This document shows positions 32,754 through 40,783 of a stretch of 48,155 nucleotides of DNA, piece by piece. The notes beneath the pieces are model-generated. The model was not told the DNA's origin and ran no database searches. It worked only from the letters and a program-made list of their open reading frames with translations. A program made the translations under genes and the position numbers. The DNA is taken from assembly GCA_029262835.1 (NCBI GenBank), contig JAJCYQ010000047.1, forward strand, positions 1 through 48,155, written 5' to 3'. The DNA is from Bacteroidota bacterium. GTDB lineage: Bacteria > Bacteroidota > Rhodothermia > Rhodothermales > UBA10348. Each line of letters starts with the position of its first letter. The stretch's first letter is position 1.

Positions 32754-33962
32754 ATGATTCCTCCAAGAAAGGCATTCCGAACGTTTCTGCTGTTGCTGTT
32801 TCTCGCACGGACCGGCGTTGCGCTGCCCGGCCTTGCGCTGCCCGGCGTCGCCGCGGCGGCGTACGGCGCTCCACAGGAGGAGGACGCGCTCCGCATGCGG
32901 GCCCGGGAGGCGGGAATCCGGCCAGGGGTGCTGCCGACGGGTCCCCTGAACGCCATTACCGATGTGGAAGGCGTACGGGTCGGGCATGTCACGCTCGTCC
33001 GCGGCGATTCCGTGCGCACCGGAGTGACGGCCGTTCTGCCTCACGGCGGGAATCTGTATGCGGACAAGGTGCCAGCCGGGTTCAGCGCGGCCAATGCATT
33101 CGGCAAATTTGCCGGTAGTACGCAGATCCGGGAGCTGGGCGAAATCGAAACGCCGATTGTGCTGACGAACACGCTCTCGGTGGCGCAGGGCATGGAGGGC
33201 GTCATTGACTGGACGCTGCGGCAGGCGGGCAATGAAAACGTACGCTCGGTCAATGCGGTCGTTGGCGAGACGAACGACGGGTTTTTGAACGATATTCGGG
33301 GGCGGCACGTGCGGTCGCATGACGTGGTGGAGGCGATTGTGCGCGCCGAGGCCGGGCCGGTCACAGAAGGCGCCGTGGGAGCCGGCACCGGGACCGTGAG
33401 TTTTGGGTGGAAGGGAGGCATTGGCACGAGTTCGCGCCAGCTGCCCGCTGCGCTCGGTGGCTGGACGGTCGGCGTGCTGGTGCAGACCAATTATGGAGGC
33501 ATTCTGCAGATAGACGGCGTGCGCGTCGGCGAGGCGCTCGGTCAGTTCTATCTGGACCGCTACGTGGACCGGGGAGATGCGGATGGGTCGGTGATCGTGG
33601 TCGTAGCGACCAACGCGCCGCTCTCGGACCGGAACCTGGAGCGGCTGGCCCACCGGGCGCTGTACGGCGTGCCGCGCAGCGGATCGCCGGCCACGAACGG
33701 GTCGGGCGATTACGCCGTGGCATTTTCGACGCACGAAGGCGTCCGGCGCACGCCCGAGCGGCGCACGCCGGACGCGGACGGCCCGGGCACCCTGCTTGCC
33801 GAGTGGCCGAATGACCGCATGAGCCCTCTGTTCCAGGCGGCGATGGAGGCTTCTGAAGAGGCCATCTATAATGCCCTCTTCATGGCCACGACGACATCCG
33901 GTCACCGGGGTACGGTACAGGCACTTCCACTCCAACGCGTCCTGGACGTAATGGGCAGGTAA
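32754..33962 (+). CDS. P1-family peptidase (L-aminopeptidase/D-esterase, DmpA type)
   Basis: A 402-aa enzyme with an N-terminal signal peptide (FLLLLFLARTGVALPGLALP, about residues 10-29), so probably periplasmic. The body matches DmpA/P1 peptidases: GPLNAITDVEGVRVGHVTL, GNLYADKVPAGFSAANAFGK region with F-A-G-S-T-Q-I, N-T-L-S-V, V-G-E-T-N-D-G-F-L, G-T-G-T-V-S-F-G-W-K-G-G-I-G-T-S. The self-cleavage and catalytic site is Gly278-Ser279 in DADGSVIVVVATNAPLS; after cleavage Ser279 becomes the N-terminal nucleophile. Members release N-terminal amino acids (L form, or beta-amino acids) from peptides, and act on D-amino acid esters. Placed opposite the racemase. Confidence 0.88.
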   Translation: MIPPRKAFRTFLLLLFLARTGVALPGLALPGVAAAAYGAPQEEDALRMRAREAGIRPGVLPTGPLNAITDVEGVRVGHVTLVRGDSVRTGVTAVLPHGGNLYADKVPAGFSAANAFGKFAGSTQIRELGEIETPIVLTNTLSVAQGMEGVIDWTLRQAGNENVRSVNAVVGETNDGFLNDIRGRHVRSHDVVEAIVRAEAGPVTEGAVGAGTGTVSFGWKGGIGTSSRQLPAALGGWTVGVLVQTNYGGILQIDGVRVGEALGQFYLDRYVDRGDADGSVIVVVATNAPLSDRNLERLAHRALYGVPRSGSPATNGSGDYAVAFSTHEGVRRTPERRTPDADGPGTLLAEWPNDRMSPLFQAAMEASEEAIYNALFMATTTSGHRGTVQALPLQRVLDVMGR

Positions 33963-34058
33963 TCGGGGATGGTCCGTGTCGGTCCGGAGGCGGTGAAGAT
34001 TGTGTAACGATGCCCAATTCGTTGCGGGGCGTCCGGTGAATCCCTATTTTCACGGTTC

Positions 34059-34223
34059 TATATGCCCGATGGAGAACCAGCGCGCGCCAGAATGCGTGAG
34101 CCGGAATGTCAGATGCAAGGCGTCCCGACGCCGAATAGCAACGCTATTCGAAGGAGGGACAACGCAGCAGATGGCGTTTCGCCGCCGCAGGAGGGTGTGC
34201 GATGGTTTTTCATCGGGCATATA
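34059..34223 (+). repeat. ~165-bp dispersed structured repeat, copy B (inverted relative to A and C)
   Basis: The outer 13-bp arms are TATATGCCCGATG (34059-34071) and CATCGGGCATATA (34211-34223), perfectly complementary to each other but unlike those of copy A. The core is the same: closing helix 34075-34088 with 34194-34207, GGCGTC/GACGCC hairpin, and CGAATAG/CTATTCG hairpin with loop CAACG. In the helix one U.G pair of copies A and C becomes C-G. It lies 17 bp upstream of tRNA-Gln on the same strand, in the 278-bp spacer after the DmpA gene. Confidence 0.85.
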
Positions 34224-34225
34224 TA

Positions 34226-34236
34226 CCCCTTCGGGG
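34226..34236 (+). promoter_or_regulatory. Small CCCC-TTC-GGGG hairpin before tRNA-Gln
   Basis: CCCCTTCGGGG can close as a C(UUCG)G tetraloop on a 3-bp stem, or as 4 bp with a 3-nt loop. It sits between repeat copy B and the tRNA 5' end and might help tRNA 5' processing or end transcripts entering from the repeat. Confidence 0.3.
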
Positions 34237-34240
34237 ACTC

Positions 34241-34311
34241 TGCCCGGTCGTCTAATGGCAGGACAGCGGCCTTTGAAGCCGTATGTGGAGGTTCGAGTCC
34301 TCCCCGGGCAA
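34241..34311 (+). tRNA. tRNA-Gln (anticodon UUG)
   Basis: A 71-nt cloverleaf. Acceptor TGCCCGG pairs with CCGGGCA, giving the U1-A72 pair typical for tRNA-Gln. The D-arm is GTCT/GGAC, the anticodon stem GCGGC/GCCGT, and the loop CTTTGAA has anticodon TTG. The T-arm is GGAGG/CCTCC with loop TTCGAGT, and the discriminator is A. CCA is not encoded. It is followed after 52 bp by prs, so the two may share a transcript. Confidence 0.95.
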
Positions 34312-34363
34312 CAAAGGTCTGGCAGAAGACCGAGAAGCCGAATTGCCCATATTTCGCGTATCC

Positions 34364-35302
34364 ATGAAAGGAGATCATCCCATCCAGATGTTTGCCGGCC
34401 GGTCCAATCCGGCGCTCGCCCGTGCCATAGCCACGGCGTATGGGCAGGGTCTTGGCAAAGTGGAAATCAAGAATTTCTCTGATGGGGAAATTTATGTCCA
34501 CTTCGAGGAGTCCATCCGGGGCGGGGATGTCTTTCTGATCCAGAGTACGCCGCCGCCCGCAGATCACTGCATGGAGCTCATGCTGATGATTGACGCGGCG
34601 AAGCGCGCCAGCGCCGAGCGCATAACTGCGGTCATTCCGTACTTCGGGTATGCCCGTCAGGACAGGAAGGACCAGCCGCGCGTGTCGATTGCGGCCAAGC
34701 TCATGGCCAACATGCTCACGATGGCGGGCGTGGACCGCGTCCTGACCATGGACCTGCATGCGGCGCAGATCCAGGGGTTCTTTGATGTGCCCGTGGATCA
34801 TCTTTACGGCAGCGCGGTCTTCATTGAGCATTTCCGCTCCATGCAGCTCGACGATCTCGTGGTCGTCGCCCCGGATGTGGGCGGCATCAAGATGGCGCGG
34901 GCCTACTCGAAGCGACTCGGCGCGGATCTGGCCATGATTGACAAGCGTCGGCCCACGCAGAACGTGGCCGAAGTCATGAACATCATTGGCGAGGTCGAAG
35001 GCAAGAATGTGATCCTGATCGATGACATGATTGACACGGCCGGTACCATTACGAGCGCCGCATCGGCCCTCAAGAAAGCGGGCGCGCTGCGTATCATGGC
35101 GGCGGGCACGCATGCATTGCTGTCCGGTCCGGCATTTGACCGCATTGAAAACTCTGAAATTGAACGTATGGTCGTGACGGATACCATTCCGCTCGTACGG
35201 CCATCGGAACGCATTACAGTGGTGAGCACGGCGGAAATTTTCGCCGATGCCATCCGGCGTATTTACACAGATGAATCAGTCTCTACACTGTTCATCCCCT
35301 AA
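34364..35302 (+). CDS. prs: Ribose-phosphate pyrophosphokinase
   Basis: A 312-aa PRPP synthetase (ribose-5-phosphate plus ATP to PRPP and AMP), supplying nucleotide, histidine and tryptophan synthesis. Class I motifs: FSDGEIYVHFEESIRG, IPYFGYARQDRKDQPR (ATP and catalytic loop), MDLHAAQIQGFFDVPVDHL, DKRRPTQNVAEVMN, and the PRPP loop VILIDDMIDTAGTI. Start ATG 34364 gives the family's N-terminal length. A Shine-Dalgarno-like AAAGGAG lies just downstream of this ATG, 14 nt before ATG 34388, which would remove the first strand; I prefer 34364. It is followed by rplY after 32 bp. Confidence 0.95.
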   Translation: MKGDHPIQMFAGRSNPALARAIATAYGQGLGKVEIKNFSDGEIYVHFEESIRGGDVFLIQSTPPPADHCMELMLMIDAAKRASAERITAVIPYFGYARQDRKDQPRVSIAAKLMANMLTMAGVDRVLTMDLHAAQIQGFFDVPVDHLYGSAVFIEHFRSMQLDDLVVVAPDVGGIKMARAYSKRLGADLAMIDKRRPTQNVAEVMNIIGEVEGKNVILIDDMIDTAGTITSAASALKKAGALRIMAAGTHALLSGPAFDRIENSEIERMVVTDTIPLVRPSERITVVSTAEIFADAIRRIYTDESVSTLFIP

Positions 35303-35334
35303 GCACAACACAACGAATACAGGAAGGAATTGGC

Positions 35335-35979
35335 ATGGAAGCGATAACGCTCGAAGTGACCCCCCGCGAGACGGGCAAGAAGGCAACGAAAGCCGCCCGG
35401 AATGCCGGTCACGTGCCGTGTGTCATGTACGGATTCGAAGAGGACGCCAAGTCGTTCAGCGTTCCAGTGCTGGACATGCGTCCGCTCATTTACACCGACG
35501 AATTCCGCCGCGTGAACGTGGTTTATGACGGGAAATCGTATGAATGCGTGGTCAAGCGGGTGGATTTCCACCCGGTCACCGATGTGCCCATTCATGCTGA
35601 CTTCCAGATCCTTCACCCGGGTGAATTGGTGAACCTGCGCGTTCCCGTTCACTTCGAGGGGGTATCGATCGGACAGAAGAATGGTGCTATTGCGCAGACG
35701 TTCGTCAACAAAATCCGTGTCCGGTGCCTGCCCAAGGATCTTCCCGATCACGTCGTGGTCGACATTTCGCCGCTCAGGATTGGTCAGTCCCTGATGGTCC
35801 GCGATCTGGAAATTGAGGGTGTTGAGTTCCTCACCCCTGCCGACCAGACGCTCGTCACCATCACCGTGCCGCGCGGTATTGCGACTGCCGAGGACGAGGA
35901 GGCCGACGACGATGCGGCCGGTATCCTTGCCGAGGGTGAAGAGGGAGAGGAAGTCGCCGAAGGAGAAGCCGAAGCCTGA
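35335..35979 (+). CDS. rplY: 50S ribosomal protein L25/general stress protein Ctc
   Basis: A 214-aa protein of the long (Ctc-type) L25 family. The N-terminal 5S-rRNA-binding domain contains TPRETGKKATKAARNAGHVPCVMYG (R-x-T-G-K-K family variant) and V-K-R-V-D-F-H-P-V-T-D-V-P-I-H-A-D-F. A second beta domain follows, with V-N-L-R-V-P-V-H-F-E-G and L-P-K-D-L-P-D-H-V-V-V-D-I-S. The end is an acidic Glu/Ala tail (EGEEGEEVAEGEAEA). It binds 5S rRNA in the large subunit. The prs-rplY-pth order is a classic bacterial arrangement; pth starts 13 bp downstream. Confidence 0.94.
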   Translation: MEAITLEVTPRETGKKATKAARNAGHVPCVMYGFEEDAKSFSVPVLDMRPLIYTDEFRRVNVVYDGKSYECVVKRVDFHPVTDVPIHADFQILHPGELVNLRVPVHFEGVSIGQKNGAIAQTFVNKIRVRCLPKDLPDHVVVDISPLRIGQSLMVRDLEIEGVEFLTPADQTLVTITVPRGIATAEDEEADDDAAGILAEGEEGEEVAEGEAEA

Positions 35980-35992
35980 GACTGACAGACGC

Positions 35993-36562
35993 GTGTCCAC
36001 GAAGCGATTCATCATAGGTCTGGGAAATCCAGGCTCTGAGTACGCGAAGACGCGACACAACGTTGGTTTCGAGGTCGTGGACGCGGTAGCCGGGCGACTC
36101 CGGGATGTATCTTTCTCGCAGAAGGGGCAGTCGGAGGTGGCCGAGTCGCGTTGGCGCGGCCGGCACATCGGATTGGCCAAGCCGCAGACCTACATGAACC
36201 GGAGTGGTCTGGCGGTCGAGGAGCTTGTGCGCCGGCACGGACTGGACCATCAGGACCTGCTGGTAATTGTCGACGATATCCATTTGCCGTTTGGGAGAAT
36301 CCGTATCCGGCCTTCAGGCGGCAGCGGCGGACACAACGGGCTGGAAGACATCGGCGACTGGCTTGATGGGGACGACTTTCCGCGCCTCCGATTCGGTATC
36401 GGGTCGGAGTTCGACGAGGGGCGGCAGTCCGGTTATGTACTTGCCCCGTTCAGCGAAGATGAGCAGACGGACCTGGAGCGGCTCGTGGGACATGCCCGCG
36501 ATGCCGCTCTCGCATTTGTGACCGATGGGCTTCAGACCGCCATGAACCGCTATAACCTCTGA
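35993..36562 (+). CDS. pth: Peptidyl-tRNA hydrolase
   Basis: A 189-aa Pth that releases peptides from prematurely dissociated peptidyl-tRNA. Motifs: FIIGLGNPGSEYAKTRHNVGF with Asn and the catalytic His in TRHNVGF, LAKPQTYMNRSG, IVDDIHLPFGRIRIRPSGGSGGHNGL with the catalytic Asp region, and RLRFGIG. Start GTG 35993 places the G-L-G-N-P-G loop at the correct distance. The stop codon's last base is the first base of repeat copy C, so the element sits directly after the gene. Confidence 0.94.
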   Translation: MSTKRFIIGLGNPGSEYAKTRHNVGFEVVDAVAGRLRDVSFSQKGQSEVAESRWRGRHIGLAKPQTYMNRSGLAVEELVRRHGLDHQDLLVIVDDIHLPFGRIRIRPSGGSGGHNGLEDIGDWLDGDDFPRLRFGIGSEFDEGRQSGYVLAPFSEDEQTDLERLVGHARDAALAFVTDGLQTAMNRYNL

Positions 36563-36722
36563 GCGCGTATAGAAAAACCATCGCACACCCTTCTGCGGCG
36601 GCGAAACGACATCTGCTGCGTTGTCCCTCCTTCGAATAGTACCACTATTCGGCGTCGGGACGCCTTGCATCTGTCATTCCGGCGCTCGCATCTTGGCGCA
36701 CGCTGGTTCTTCAACACGCTTC
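36562..36722 (-). repeat. ~161-bp dispersed structured repeat, copy C
   Basis: Same orientation and core as copy A. The right terminal arm TTCAACACGCTTC (36710-36722) differs from copy A at one of 13 positions, while the left arm (36562-36574) matches its expected partner at only 8 of 13, so the outer stem has decayed. The CGAATAG hairpin and the GGCGTC hairpin are intact. It directly abuts the pth stop codon and occupies most of the 260-bp spacer before hppA; the remaining 100 bp before hppA shows nothing I can name. Confidence 0.85.
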
Positions 36723-36822
36723 TGAATTATTGGTTAACGGGTGTAAGGTGCCTCCTTGCCCCCTATTTTCCCGGATCTTATTCAACCCGGAATATCATCA
36801 ACCCGAATACAACCCACTCACC

Positions 36823-38925
36823 ATGGATCTTGCATTATTGACCTGGCTTGTCCCCGTTTCCGGCGTCCTGGCGCTGCTCTACGCCTTTTCGCGCGCCCAG
36901 TGGGTCGGAAAGCAGGAGGTTGGAACGCCTCTGATGGCCGAACTGGCCCAGGCCATTGCCGAAGGCGCCCGCGCCTTTCTTCGCCAGGAGTATCGTGTGC
37001 TGGTCATTTTTGTGGCTGTTGTGGCCGTTCTGTTGGCGTTTGCCAACATGTCGCAGCCCGAATCGTCCTGGATGATTGCCATTTCGTTTGTCGTTGGCGC
37101 GTTCTGTAGCGCGCTGGCCGGGTTCATTGGCATGACGGTGGCGACCAAAGCGAACGTACGCACGACGCAGGCGGCCCGCACCGGGCTGGCGCCGGCGCTG
37201 AATGTCGCGTTCTCCGGAGGCCTGGTCATGGGACTCAGTGTCGTCGGACTCGGCGTCCTCGGTCTTGGCGTGCTCTTTCTGGCGTACGATGCCATGACGG
37301 TCTGGTCCATCACGAAGGTGATCGGTGTGATTTCCGGCTTCTCGCTTGGCGCAAGCTCCATCGCTCTGTTCGCCCGCGTGGGCGGCGGTATTTACACGAA
37401 GGCGGCCGACGTGGGTGCCGACCTGGCCGGAAAGGTCTATGAAGGTATTCCCGAAGATGACCCCCGCAACCCGGCAACGATTGCCGACAACGTGGGTGAC
37501 AACGTAGGGGATGTAGCCGGCATGGGCGCCGACCTGTTTGAGTCCTACGTGGGCTCGATCATCGGTACGATGGTGCTGGGGTCGGCCTTCATTTCGCTTC
37601 CTGCGTTCGCGTCCGGCGGCATGGGCGACATCAGTGCGGTCATTCTCCCGCTCGTCCTGGCGGGTGTCGGCATTCTGGTGTCCATCGCCGGATCGCTCTT
37701 CGTCAAGGTCAAGGAAGGGGGCAATCCGCAGCACGCCCTGAACATTGGCGAGTTTGGCGCGGCCGGTCTGATGGCTGTTCTGGCCTATTTCATTATTACG
37801 ATCATGCTGCCTGAGACGTGGAACCACACGTCCTGGAATGGCGTGACGACCGAGTACACGTCGCTCGGCGTGTTCTGGGCGGTGCTCATAGGCCTTGCGG
37901 CAGGCACCATCATTGGTCTCGTGACTGAGTATTACACGGCGACCGGTAAGGGTCCGGTCACAGGAATTGCCCACCAGTCTGTTACGGGATCGGCCACGAA
38001 TATCATTGCCGGGCTCGGCGTGGGCATGTTCTCGACGGGTATTCCGGCGGTTGTGCTGGCCCTGGGTATAATTGGCGCTTTCGCATTTGCCGGCCTCTAT
38101 GGCATTGCCATAGCAGCGGTTGGCATGCTGTCTGTCACGGGCATCCAGTTGGCGGTTGACGCCTACGGCCCGATTTCTGATAACGCGGGTGGCATTGCTG
38201 AAATGGCGGAACTGCCCCCGGAAGTACGTGAGCGCACGGACAAGCTCGACGCGGTTGGCAACACGACGGCGGCCATTGGCAAGGGCTTTGCCATTGGAAG
38301 CGCCGCCCTGACGGCGCTCGGCCTCTTTGCGGCGTTCATGCAGCAGGCCCAGGTACCGAATATTGACGTAGCCAACCCGAATATCCTGGCGGGTCTTCTG
38401 CTGGGCGCCATGTTGCCGTACGTGTTCAGCGCCATGGCCATGGGCGCCGTGGGCCGCGCAGCCGGTGACATGATCAAGGAAGTAGGGCGTCAGTTCGCCG
38501 AGATTCCGGGACTGCGCGAGGGAACGGCAAAGCCGGATCACGAGCGCTGTGTGGAAATCTCGACAAAGGCGGCCATCCGCGAAATGGTCGCGCCGGGTCT
38601 GCTGGCCGTGATTGTACCCGTTGTAATCGGCTTCATTGACAAAAGCATGCTGGGCGGTCTGCTTGCGGGCGTCACCGTGTCTGGTGTGCTTTTCGCCATT
38701 TTCCAGTCGAATGCCGGCGGTGCATGGGACAATGCCAAGAAGATGATTGAAAGCGGGATCATGATTGATGGCACCCAGCACGGCAAGGGCTCCGAAGCCC
38801 ACAAGGCCGCTGTTGTTGGCGATACCGTCGGTGATCCGCTCAAGGATACCTCCGGCCCGAGCCTCAACATCCTGATCAAGCTGATTGCCGTTGTGGCACT
38901 CGTGATTGCGCCATTGATTGCCTGA
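36823..38925 (+). CDS. hppA: Membrane pyrophosphatase, K+-dependent, Na+-type signature
   Basis: A 700-aa, 16-helix ion-pumping pyrophosphatase. Substrate motifs: [46 protein letters not shown], and [14 protein letters not shown]. The K+-dependence position is Ala483 in [10 protein letters not shown] (K+-independent enzymes have Lys there). In the gate helix, Asp237 is followed by Glu240 (DLFESYVGS), the spacing of Na+-pumping enzymes; H+-type plant enzymes have Glu seven residues after the Asp. So it probably pumps Na+ (or Na+ and H+) using pyrophosphate, and fits a marine or saline habitat. Start ATG 36823 precedes the first helix. Confidence 0.92.
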   Translation: MDLALLTWLVPVSGVLALLYAFSRAQWVGKQEVGTPLMAELAQAIAEGARAFLRQEYRVLVIFVAVVAVLLAFANMSQPESSWMIAISFVVGAFCSALAGFIGMTVATKANVRTTQAARTGLAPALNVAFSGGLVMGLSVVGLGVLGLGVLFLAYDAMTVWSITKVIGVISGFSLGASSIALFARVGGGIYTKAADVGADLAGKVYEGIPEDDPRNPATIADNVGDNVGDVAGMGADLFESYVGSIIGTMVLGSAFISLPAFASGGMGDISAVILPLVLAGVGILVSIAGSLFVKVKEGGNPQHALNIGEFGAAGLMAVLAYFIITIMLPETWNHTSWNGVTTEYTSLGVFWAVLIGLAAGTIIGLVTEYYTATGKGPVTGIAHQSVTGSATNIIAGLGVGMFSTGIPAVVLALGIIGAFAFAGLYGIAIAAVGMLSVTGIQLAVDAYGPISDNAGGIAEMAELPPEVRERTDKLDAVGNTTAAIGKGFAIGSAALTALGLFAAFMQQAQVPNIDVANPNILAGLLLGAMLPYVFSAMAMGAVGRAAGDMIKEVGRQFAEIPGLREGTAKPDHERCVEISTKAAIREMVAPGLLAVIVPVVIGFIDKSMLGGLLAGVTVSGVLFAIFQSNAGGAWDNAKKMIESGIMIDGTQHGKGSEAHKAAVVGDTVGDPLKDTSGPSLNILIKLIAVVALVIAPLIA

Positions 38926-38992
38926 TCTTTTCAGGCGCAGCCGCGTACGTTTCTTTCCTCAATCACCACCAGATCTCCAGATCGCGCTCCAC

Positions 38993-40717
38993 ATGGCGAA
39001 AGTTGAAGTGACCATGCCCAAGATGGGCGAGAGTATCACGGAAGGCACCGTAATTGAATGGCTCAAACAGCCGGGCGATACGGTCGAAATGGATGAGCCG
39101 CTGCTGGAAATTGGCACGGACAAGGTCGATACGGAGGTCCCCTCGCCGAATGCGGGTGTGCTCTCGGAAATTCTGGTGGAGGCGGGCGATACCGTAGAGG
39201 TCGGTACGGCCATTGCCATCCTCGAAACCGATGCTGACGGCGCGGGTGGAGACGGGCAGGAGGCGGCCGCAGAGCCGGCGCCTGAACCTGAACCTGAGAC
39301 GGAGCCTGCCACTGAAGCTGCTCCCGAGCCTGAACCGGAGCCGGCCGCTGAAGCCGCGCCCGAGCCCGAGTCGGCGCCGCAGCCGGAGGCGAAACCGTCC
39401 GCACCGGCTGGTGGGAAGCGCGTTGAAGTCCACATGCCCAAGATGGGCGAAAGTATTACAGAAGGCACGGTGCTTTCATGGGCGAAGAAGGTGGGAGACG
39501 CCATTGAGCTCGACGAAACGCTGCTTGAAATAGCGACCGACAAAGTGGACACGGAAGTCCCGGCCCCTTCGGCGGGCGTGCTCCAGGAAATCTGTGTAGA
39601 GGAAGGAGAAACCGTTGAGGTGGGCACGCTGATAGCTGTTATTGGGTCCGAAGCGCCTGCCGAGGCCGTTCCGGCTCCGGAGCCGGACGATCAGAAACCA
39701 GCCGCAGCACAACCTGCCGAGCCGGCCGGACCCATTACCCGGACCGACGACGAAGGGCGGTTCTATTCGCCGCTCGTGCGCTCCATTGCTGAGGCCGAGG
39801 GCGTTTCGATGTCCGAACTGAAGCAGATCAAGGGCTCCGGGCGTGATGGTCGTGTGACGAAGACCGACCTGATGACGTATCTGGAATCGCGCGGCAGCGC
39901 GCCAGCGCAGCAGCAGCCGTCGGCTGCCGCTCCGGCAGCGAAGGCCGCGGCGAAAAGGGCGGCGGCGAGCGTCGCATCTACAGGAACAGCCGCGTCCGGG
40001 GACCGGGTGGAAGTGGTCAAGATGGACCGCATGCGGCAGATCATTGCCGAGCACATGACGCGTTCAAAGGCCACGAGTGCGCACGTGACGTCGTTTGCCG
40101 AGATCGATGTGACCAACCTCGTCCGTCTGCGCGAGAAGAACAAGGCGGCATTCCAGAATCGGGAGGGTATAAAATTGACGTACACGCCGTTCTTTGTACA
40201 GGCGGCGGTGCAGGCGCTCAAGGAGCATCCTATTCTGAACAGCTCGGTCGATGGCGATACCATTGTGTACCGCAAGGACTTCCATATCGGAATTGCGGTA
40301 GCGATTGGTACGAGCGGGCTGCTCGCTCCAGTCATCCGCGATGCCGGGCAGCGTAATCTGACGGGGCTCGCGCACGCGACGGCCGATCTGGCGTCGAGAG
40401 CGCGCAGCAAGCAGCTCATGCCCGATCAGCTCGCAGGCGGTACGTTTACCGTCACGAACGTGGGATCGCTCGGGTCCGTCATGGGGACGCCAATCATCAA
40501 CCAGCCGCAGGTTGGCATTCTGGCAACGGGCGCCATCAAAAAGCGGCCGGTCGTGATCGAAGATCCGGTCATGGGAGACGTTATTGCCGTGCGCCACATG
40601 ATGATGGTGTCGCTCTCCTATGACCACCGGGTCATTGATGGATCCATGGGGTCCTCGTTCCTGCGGGCGTATACGGATGCCCTCGAGGGATTGGATCCTG
40701 ATGCGGAAATTCAATAA
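38993..40717 (+). CDS. 2-oxo acid dehydrogenase E2 (dihydrolipoyl acyltransferase), two lipoyl domains
   Basis: A 574-aa E2 subunit. Two nearly identical lipoyl domains come first, with lipoylated lysines Lys44 (GTDKVDTEV) and Lys184 (ATDKVDTEV). They are separated by a Pro/Glu-rich linker (about 85-140). A peripheral subunit-binding domain lies at about 255-300 (SPLVRSIAEAEGVSMSEL), then an Ala-rich linker, and the catalytic core at about 340-574 with the SYDHRVIDG active-site motif. The lipoyl motif VTMPKMGESITEGT and the core suggest a branched-chain or 2-oxoglutarate type (SucB/BkdB) more than pyruvate. E1 and E3 genes are not in the window. Start ATG 38993. Confidence 0.9.
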   Translation: MAKVEVTMPKMGESITEGTVIEWLKQPGDTVEMDEPLLEIGTDKVDTEVPSPNAGVLSEILVEAGDTVEVGTAIAILETDADGAGGDGQEAAAEPAPEPEPETEPATEAAPEPEPEPAAEAAPEPESAPQPEAKPSAPAGGKRVEVHMPKMGESITEGTVLSWAKKVGDAIELDETLLEIATDKVDTEVPAPSAGVLQEICVEEGETVEVGTLIAVIGSEAPAEAVPAPEPDDQKPAAAQPAEPAGPITRTDDEGRFYSPLVRSIAEAEGVSMSELKQIKGSGRDGRVTKTDLMTYLESRGSAPAQQQPSAAAPAAKAAAKRAAASVASTGTAASGDRVEVVKMDRMRQIIAEHMTRSKATSAHVTSFAEIDVTNLVRLREKNKAAFQNREGIKLTYTPFFVQAAVQALKEHPILNSSVDGDTIVYRKDFHIGIAVAIGTSGLLAPVIRDAGQRNLTGLAHATADLASRARSKQLMPDQLAGGTFTVTNVGSLGSVMGTPIINQPQVGILATGAIKKRPVVIEDPVMGDVIAVRHMMMVSLSYDHRVIDGSMGSSFLRAYTDALEGLDPDAEIQ

Positions 40718-40783
40718 CCGTTATTGACAAAGTCCGTCAAAGTTGGTTGATTGGGGGGCCGTCATTCTGCACGAAGCTGCCCC

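Noticed and set aside
34241-34311. tRNA-Gln as an integration site for an island
   Set aside because: No duplicated 3' tRNA end was seen in the window and the downstream genes (prs, rplY, pth) are core genes.
34062-34367. A peptide frame shared by the three repeat copies ([13 protein letters not shown]...)
   Set aside because: Copies A and B keep the frame, but copy C has a stop codon in it (TGA in place of TGC/TGT), there is no consistent start, and the hairpin stems explain the conserved bases better.
39241-39420. Proline/glutamate-rich repeated DNA as a separate repeat element
   Set aside because: It is the flexible linker between the two lipoyl domains of the E2 protein, typical for this family.
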